Shown one piece after another: positions 55,215-64,000 of a DNA stretch of 64,000 nucleotides. The notes beneath the pieces are model-generated. The model worked only from the letters and a program-made list of their open reading frames with translations. It did no database searches and was not told the origin of the DNA. The stretch is from Doris montereyensis (taxonomy: Eukaryota; Mollusca; Gastropoda; Nudibranchia; Dorididae), in NCBI GenBank assembly GCA_037039925.1, contig JAXRKP010000670.1:27501-91500 (forward strand), given 5' to 3'. Numbering within the stretch: the stretch's first letter is position 1; each line of letters opens with the position of its first letter. Made by a program: the position numbers and the translations under genes.

Positions 55215-57340
55215 TTACCACGTCTGGCACCTGTTTGGACTTCCATGCTTCTTGACATATTGCATGTAGTACAGTAGTAGTTTGTGTGCCTCTCTCCCTT
55301 GGTTTTTAATCATTTCTGGATAAACTTGATCTGCTCCTGGGGCTTTTCCTAATTTCACTTTTCTTATAGCTGTTTGAAGCTCTTCCATTGAGACATCTAC
55401 ATCTTCAGCTGTCTCATCTCGATTACTTGTTACTCTTAATAATTGATCTATACTCCTTGTTTTATATGTTCTGGGGATTATGTAATTGTTGAAAATATTT
55501 CCTTCACGTTTCCATGATTTTGCTGTCTCCTTTCATTATTTCTCCTTTGGCATTCTTAATTTGTCGTATTGGGCATGCTTTGGTCTTTCTCATGCTCTTC
55601 ATTGCTCCCCAGAACAGCTTTTGATTTCCTTGATAGCTTTCTTGAAGTCTTTGTCCAAACTCTTCCCACTGTTCCTGTTTTGCTTTCCTAACTTCCTCCT
55701 TGACGATAGCTCTTTTACTCATGTAATCTATCCTATTCTCTGGTCTCTTTGTTTGCAAGTATTTCTTCCAGCCAGGCATCTTTCTTTATCTTAGTCTTGA
55801 CATTCTCATTCCACCATGCTGTCCTTTTCCTATCTCCTTTAATTTGTTTCCTACCACAGACCTCTTCAATACAACTGAGGAGTGTTTCTTTATATATATT
55901 TGCCACTTTTCTTCTATTGTGCTTTCCTTCAGATCCATCTGCCTTTCACTGATAGATCTTTTTATCATGGAATTGTACATTTGTTTTACTATTGGTTTAT
56001 TTAGTTCTTCTATTTTGAGTTTATTAGCTTTCTTCTCTATCCTTTTTCTGTTTGTTTTCTTCAGTCAATAATCTCAATTTGGCTATCACTAAGTGATGAT
56101 CGCTAAATTTTCAGCTCCTCTGCTTACTCTAGCATCCATTGTGCTGTAAAAAAGGGAGCTGCTAACCATTATGTAGTCTATCATTGACTTTTCACATCTG
56201 TCTTCATTTACTCTTGTATATTTGTGGATATCTTTATGAGAAAAATGTGTTAGCTATTTTCATGTTATTCTTTAGGCAAAAATCTATTAGTCTCTCTCTA
56301 TTTGGAGAAGTTGTTGTCTCTCCTTCTTTACTTATAACTCCTGATGTTTCTACATTGTTGCCTACTTTAGCGTGTAAATCTCCTAAAAGCATTAGTTCCT
56401 GTTTGGGTTTGAGATTCTCTGCAGCTATTTGTAAATCATTTTCGAAGATATCTTTTTCTTCTTTGGTGGCATCTTCGTTTGGTCCATAAACTATTACATG
56501 TAATAATTTAATATCTCTTCCTTTTGGTTTAAAATTTAACTCTAATAGCTGTGGGCTTACAAATTTCCAACTTTCTAGTAGCATTTCTTGCCTTTTATGC
56601 ATTAGGAGGCCTACTCCTGCTCTAGCTCTATCTTTGACATCTACTCCTGAGAAGATTAAAGTATGATTTGGTCCTACATTCTCTATTCCTTGTCCTTTTT
56701 TCTTTGTTTCTGTAATACTAATAGCCAAAATGTCTGCTTTGAAATTTTCCATTTCTTCCGCTAATTCTAACTCCTTTCCATTTCCATTAATTGCCCTAAC
56801 ATTCCATGTTCCAAAAATCACACTCTGTGTTCTTTTCCACAGTTGTCTTCGAAAGTTCAAGCCGGGTATATCATTGTATATATCACTTTGAATCAGGTTG
56901 TTTTGGATAAGCAGGGGTTAGCCCTGTACCCTATGTAGATGGTAGGGCTGCCACCTTGAGGCCTCCTACCGGGCCTTGTTATTTTCTGTCAGGGTTAACT
57001 CCCTTAGCCTTTAGTCATTCAAGACCAGCCTGCAAGGCAGCAGGTTGATATTTTCTGTCATGGTCAACTCCCTTAGCCTTTGGTCAGTCAATACCCCCCC
57101 CTCGCTTACCGCCAACTTATCAGCCGACCCTTCTATTCTACAGATCTGATAATATACAAAACAACGATTTTCCTTGTTATACCGCAATCCCCCAAGGCAA
57201 GGCAGCATGTTGTTTTCTTTCAGGTTAAGTTAACTCCCTTAGTCTTTGGTCAGCCAAGACCTGCCTGCAAGGCAGCAGGAGACTCGTGGAGGGCGGGATC
57301 ATCTACTCCCCGCACAGGTGCTTGCCTGTCCACTGCCCGG
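55215..57340 (-). mobile_element. RTE-like LINE, 5' part present, 3' part missing
   Basis: It starts at 57340 with the family 5' end CCGGGCAGTGGACAGGC, followed by the 68-bp 5' UTR units (disturbed by a foreign insert at 57091-57195). The endonuclease shows GTWNVRAING near 56800, ITETKKKGQG near 56710 and LLGDLHAKVG near 56390. The linker runs left to the segment equivalent to VPDDW and then stops at about 55215, before the RT palm. The longest intact piece (56234-56860) covers the whole endonuclease, 208 codons. Loss of the 3' end is unusual for target-primed insertion and implies a later deletion. Confidence 0.88.
57091..57195 (+). repeat. 105-bp filler duplicated from 58305-58407
   Basis: From 'ataccccc' through 'ctcgcttaccgccaacttat' to 'ataccgcaatcccccaa', this segment matches 58305-58407 except for C-run length and one missing A. 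It replaces a few bases of the LINE 5' UTR. The source is the left end of a TIR element lying 1.2 kb away in the same orientation. Confidence 0.92.
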
Positions 57341-58287
57341 GTCTATATTTCATGTTTAATTAAAGAGCAATCATTTCCAATGTATACATATGTATGCAAG
57401 GAAATAAGAAAATAGTACAATTTGGCAATGTTATATTTGACTAAATTCAGTATGATATGAATTTAGGTCTAAAGAGATTTATTGATTTGTTTAATCAATA
57501 TGCTGACACTGACAGGACACACAGATTATTTTTTTGATTTTGATCACTATTTTATTTTGCTAAGAGTTAATTTTGGAGGTTGTGTTTTTAAACTTTATAT
57601 TGTACTACATGTACTACTATTTTGTTTTGAAGGTGTTTTCTGTTTTGTGTTCTCAGCCATAAAATGAAACTTATACATAATATCTGTCATTACCGATCTT
57701 TTTATTAACCTGCATCTGATGTCAGGCATTTTGACAATCATACAATGATAACTGACCATTCTCCTTTACCGTAAGATAAGGTTTAGTTTAATTTAGTTTC
57801 ATTGAAATTTACCTCGTCCACCATATATGGTGATCTGAGGCTGAACTAAGAGGGTACAGTAAGATTAAAGATAAGTGAAAGATTAGAGTGAAATGGAAGA
57901 AGCAGAACGTACTAACAACAGCACCTGCCATCTGTTCACCCTCTTATAAATAAGGCATTCAGGGATTAATGATGACACCAACCAGTGGCAGTGAAAAAGG
58001 ATAACCCGCTCAACACTTCAGCATATAACTAAAACAGACAATGCACACTAGTGTGTTGATCAACCGGTCACACAGTCACAGACTCACACAATTTTGACAA
58101 AATTGATGCTAGACTTTCTATCCCTATCAATCATCAAGGAATCCTCCGGCCAGAGGCCAGGTAATACCCCAGACATCCAGTCTCATGGTCTGTAGATAAA
58201 GGTTTTATGTGAGATGCCAGAGGGCTGGGGTCTCGACTGATTTATTAATGATTATTACAATTTGATGTGAAAGGCACATATCCCCAA
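57341..58287. other. Spacer with no recognisable feature
   Basis: No gene, RNA or element identified. Confidence 0.5.
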
Positions 58288-58289
58288 TA

Positions 58290-58970
58290 CACTGAAACCT
58301 CGCTATACCCCCTCGCTTACCGCCAACTTATCAGCCGACCCTTCTATTCTACAGATCTGATAATATACAAAAACAACGATTTTCCTTGTTATACCGCAAT
58401 CCCCCAATGATTTAGCAGAAATGTTCCTTCATAACCATCGTAAAATATAACTCTTTATACCATCAATATGCCTCACGCCCCCCCCCCCCCTCCCCCTACT
58501 TCCCTGAGGTGATGCAAGCGGGTATAAAAGTAGAATGTAGTTTGGCTTGGTCACAGATCATGGAGTCAAACACACATAATACACAGACACAAGGATCACT
58601 AACATGGTTGTGTGTCTTAGTACTCTTACACTTACAGCAGAAATAACAATAGCACTAGTGACACAAGGCGTCTACTTTGTGAGAATGAGAGTACTGAAGG
58701 TTTGAAGACAAACGCTTGTTGTCCATTGCTTAGGCCTAGGTCAGCCGAATGAAGAGTAGCATGGGCATAGGCCCAGATCGCGTCATCCTGACAATACCTT
58801 AGTCGGGTAGGCATGGCTATGACTGGGTCCAATTGAGTGGTGAGAATTAGACAGCAGTGTCATTGTCATAACCTGGGCTAATCCATTTTGAGTTAGGAGT
58901 GCTTCTATTAATATATTTTTGTCTAGACTACATAAGAGACAATATTTGGCGGTATAACAAGGTTTGAATG
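58290..58970. mobile_element. Non-autonomous TIR DNA transposon (pogo/Tigger-like)
   Basis: The left end CACTGAAACCTCGCTATACC and the complement of the right end CATTCAAACCTTGTTATACC pair as imperfect ~23-bp terminal inverted repeats. They are flanked by TA (58288-58289 and 58971-58972). The 681-bp interior has no transposase; it includes a C-run at 58480-58490. The TIR style and the TA duplication suggest the Tc1/mariner-pogo superfamily. Confidence 0.75.
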
Positions 58971-59269
58971 TATATCAATAGTATATCAATTCAAATCAAT
59001 TTTCTTTTTCTACCAAAATTGGTTCTTCTTATGTAGGAGTAGGAAATGAGTGTTGGGTGAATTTCTTTTTTGATTTTTGAAATTGAAAGGAGATCAACAT
59101 GCAATTTCAAGGGTAACTAAATTCAAAATTACATTTTGGCTACAATTCGGCATATTCATGAAGTATGTGTCGATGTTAAAAGCTTATGAATTTGAAATGT
59201 TCAAGTTTTGAGGACAGACGACCAATTTCTCTTTGACCTTAAAAAGGATTTGTCTTATCATCTTGTCTT

Positions 59270-60925
<1,656 letters not shown>

Positions 60926-61187
60926 TGGCTGGCCGAGCGGATAGGCTGCCGGACCCGAGTTTGAATCCTAGCAAAGCCAGTTCCTTGGGAAAGATGCGTA
61001 ACACGTATTTTCCCCACTCCACCCAGGTGCAAATGGGTACAACAGTACAAGCACTAGCTTAGGAGTAAAAACCTGCATCAGACTAGCGCCTGACCAGGAG
61101 GTGATTATTGTCACCTGTTCTGCTTCACGCTATAGAAACCAAGATAAACTCTGGCTCTATAGGCCTTAAGGGCCTTGAAGGAACTTG
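60926..61187 (+). mobile_element. tRNA-derived SINE, copy 5 (full length, reference copy)
   Basis: 262 bp between perfect 12-bp target duplications AAAGACACTAGA (60914-60925 and 61188-61199). A box TGGCCGAGCGG (60930-60940), B box AGTTTGAATCC (60958-60968), both pol III internal promoter elements; spacing and sequence resemble a class II (Leu/Ser-like) tRNA. The body holds a hairpin 'aggtgattattgtcacct'. The 3' end is GGCCTTAAGGGCC then TTGAAGGAACTT, without a long poly(A). This copy defines the family in the window. Confidence 0.95.
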
Positions 61188-61199
61188 AAAGACACTAGA

Positions 61200-62774
61200 A
61201 CAATAAGATGGATCACTTCAAGTTTTTTACTCTATAAAGGTTATAGTAAGGTTTTGAATGATGTCCCTGGGTCTAGCAAGCAATTTGTCTCAACGCTGCA
61301 AATGGCATGCTTGCCTTTTTCGAACAAAACAGCAGAAAAGGGAACTCTTTAATAAGTAGAATTTAAATTGTAGGTAACATGGCAATATGATTATCCATTG
61401 AATGTCTTGAGCTGTAAGGGTGCCCTCGGTTTTGAGTGTGAAATCATGTGCTGCAAAGACGTCTCTTTTGCTGTTTTTCTTAACTTCACTTTATTTATAT
61501 TATAAATAGATCCTTAAATGAAAGCGATATTCATATAACACGATGGATGTAGTAAATTGCAATGAAATTTTGTCTGTAGTGTATGTCTGCCACTTTCCTT
61601 TTCTCGCTTCACCTTCCCCCTCTTTCAATTGTATGTTTCTCTCTCTCTTTCTTTTTCACCCTCTCTTCGTCCTCTTCCTCTTCCTCTCTGTCTCTTACAT
61701 TCCCACTTCCCTTCCCCCTCCTTATCTCTCTTTCTCCCTCTTCCATGTATGGTTGGCCTGCGCTACTGGTAGTAGTGGTAGGCCTTATTTCTTTCTTTTC
61801 ACTCAGGTTTTTCATCTTGCTGTTTTATTTTAATTCAACCTGATACCAGAGTACTATCATCATCATCACCATCAATATTATCATTGTTATCATTAGTCAT
61901 ATTATTATCTAGATCTACAAATGTTAGTAGTATAAGTAAGGAAGGTGTACACATTATAGATCTAAAATAATAAACGGCAGTTAAAAAAAAATAATTTTTT
62001 AATAAACAAATAAACGATTAGACAGGAAAATGTAGTCTAATCTGTTTTAAGTGAGTGAAAAATTATTGTTTGGAAAAAAAATTATAAATAGATAGTTCAA
62101 CATAAATGATTTTTTTTTTAAAATGTGTCATCAAAGACAAGTAACTCTTCCTTGATTTAAATTCATGTTATTTAAGCAATTCTTAATGATTCCTTAAAAT
62201 ACCTTAATAATCTAAAAATTCACTTCATATATAATAATATTTTTGACGGGTGGTTGTATGAAGTTGAGAACATTTTCTTTGTCAATTTAATTTGAGCATA
62301 AAATAAACATATTTGTTAAACAAGGCAGAACACTGTCAAGTGATTTCTGGAAAGGACTCATGTACCAGGATGAAGTTTCATTTCTCAGTAATCTCAGAGA
62401 ATCAATGTTTTTTTAAAGAAAAAGACAAACTGGGTATTTTTTAGGCTTAACATAACGTCATTAGCACCAATCGTCAAAAAGTCTAAATACATCTTTTAAA
62501 GACCAGGGAAGTAAGCTCTATGGAAGACACATTTTCTATCCAAATAGTGTATAGCTTGTCTCCATAAAATACATTGTTTTAAATACAGGCTAAATGACAT
62601 GAATGTATTATAAAATGCTTTAAGTTTAAGACTTAATTAAAAAGCCAGATAAAAATACATGTATTTTTAACAATATGTTTTTATCCATTTGATTTGGTCT
62701 CATCATTTAGTCCTAACAGACATGAAATAGTATAAAAAATTATATAAATATATATTAATACAAATATTTAGTGG
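61200..62774. other. Spacer with no recognisable gene
   Basis: A pyrimidine-rich stretch (61595-61745) creates open frames that look like Ser/Leu/Phe runs; not coding. The remainder is AT-rich without a recognised element. Confidence 0.5.
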
Positions 62775-62776
62775 TA

Positions 62777-63506
62777 CAGTCGACTCTGATTTATCGCAAC
62801 TTGGTTAATTGTAATTTCGCTTAATCACACCTTTTCCCAAAAAACAGAATTAATTCTATATAAAAGTCATTGGTTAATTGCAACTCACTTCGGATAATCG
62901 CATCCATGACGACACCTTGTTGTTTTCTGATTTCACTCTTTGCTAAACAATGCTGGCATGTCTACATTGTTATTACCTAACTACCGTAATCATACAACGG
63001 CCTGACATTGATTGTGGGTCTAGCAGGCAGTAAAAGGCACAATCGACCTTCTGTAGATAGACTCAGCTGGGCAGCGTAGTATTGCACGGTACAAAAAGAA
63101 ACACATGACTTTCCTCAACCAATTATAAGCTGAGTGTGCAGTTGCCGACCGATCATTCAGATCAAAGGGAGTGGCATCATTTATCACGCGCTGCACACTT
63201 TGTAGCTTTAGCTTACTACACAACTAGCTCAACATAAAGAATGAACTGAATTACAGTAGTATGCTTTGCTGGCTGTATAGTATCTGTTTGAAGGCATACA
63301 ACTTTGACACATATGACAGGCCCAAGTGCATGAAACTTAGAGGGTGAAGTTATCTATGCAAAAAATATTGCAACAGACATACCTAGTCATCAAATACTCA
63401 ATGACACTACATACTGGGCTCACAATAGAATGTGGTTTATCAAAACTCTAGATAATCGCAACAATTTTGCTTCTCCCGTTGTGTTGCGATTAACTGGAGT
63501 CGACTG
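62777..63506. mobile_element. Non-autonomous TIR DNA transposon (pogo/Tigger-like), second family
   Basis: The left end CAGTCGACTCTGATTTATCG and the complement of the right end CAGTCGACTCCAGTTAATCG form good terminal inverted repeats. TA duplications lie outside (62775-62776 and 63507-63508). Sub-terminal 'ttaatcgcaa/ggataatcgca' motifs repeat inside both ends. 730 bp, no transposase frame. The ends are characteristic of Tigger/pogo-type elements. Confidence 0.85.
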
Positions 63507-63508
63507 TA

Positions 63509-64000
63509 TCAATAAATTGAGTAATAGAATTATCTTTGTGCAATTTTATTTTTTGTAGACAAATAAGTAGACATAACTCTGTGGACACTTGGAAAACAAA
63601 CTTTGCTGCAATAATGTTTCCTTTTAAGTATCAACATGATTCTTGAAAGTAAAATGTACATTTCAAAATAAATAAAGGATTATAAAGCTTGCAAAAATAA
63701 AGTTTAGTTTTTAAAGAAGAAACATTTACTTCACATTCAATTCATTTGAAAATCAATCTTAATTTCAGTATATAGAATTCAAAACAAATTGTGTATTAAC
63801 TGTGCACACATATAACATATTTTGATCAATAACAATGTTTTGAAATCTCAATCCAAAAACTTAAATCTGAAAAAAAAATTTTTTTTAAATAGGCCATAGC
63901 ACAACAGACTTCTCTAATCTCATTTAAGTCTTTGATTGCTAAGCTCTATAAAACTCGATAGAATCCTCATTGCTGAGGGTTTGGGAATAAAATGAGCAAA
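63509..64000. other. AT-rich window edge, nothing recognised
   Basis: No exon, RNA or element seen. Confidence 0.5.

Noticed and set aside
60930..60968. tRNA gene candidate (A and B boxes present)
   Set aside because: The head does not fold into a complete tRNA and is bounded by SINE target duplications.
61543..61843. 96- and 86-codon plus-strand frames
   Set aside because: Produced by a pyrimidine-rich tract; composition only, no domain.

Overview
This window is animal nuclear DNA: AT-rich, intron-bearing, and full of retrotransposon remnants, microsatellites and satellite DNA. The mix of elements, and the many copies of the palindrome TCTAGATCTA, suggest a lophotrochozoan, most likely a gastropod mollusc. 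That placement is an inference and not proven by any single feature.

One host gene runs through almost two thirds of the window. On the minus strand, eight short exons between 41641 (ATG) and 11561 (stop) join in frame at consensus GT-AG sites into a 224-residue protein with a small ankyrin-repeat domain. The individual exons are 48 to 153 bases, so none shows up as a long open frame. The introns, especially introns 1 (15.4 kb) and 4 (7.7 kb), are where mobile elements have landed.

Layout. 1-6073: a CR1/Jockey-like LINE fragment, a 48-bp minisatellite, large ATA and GA microsatellites, a diverged ~168-bp tandem repeat, and a broken copy of an uncharacterised invertebrate multicopy gene beside a ~90-bp inverted repeat. 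6074-11560: gene-free AT-rich DNA, possibly 3' UTR, with one SINE. 11561-41641: the ankyrin gene. Its introns hold two SINEs, a LINE remnant, a LINE nested inside another LINE (17905-24427), a full-length Ty1/copia element (26243-31188), a 143-bp near-perfect palindrome, a Ty3/gypsy 3' end and a further LINE. 43501-45693: a decayed hAT transposase gene with two BED fingers. 48345-53355: about 4 kb of satellite interrupted by a LINE, followed by TA/TG repeats. 54937-57340: a DNA-transposon-like end and a 3'-truncated LINE carrying a 105-bp filler copied from 1.2 kb away. 58290-64000: two TIR elements with TA target duplications, a 183-bp AT run and the best-preserved SINE copy.

The mobile elements tell a consistent story. 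One RTE-like LINE family has five copies here; one tRNA-derived SINE family also has five, three with clear target-site duplications. The copia element has 5-bp target duplications and LTRs about 2% apart, but its frames are already broken. No element in the window looks able to move by itself. No rRNA, genuine tRNA gene or CRISPR was found.
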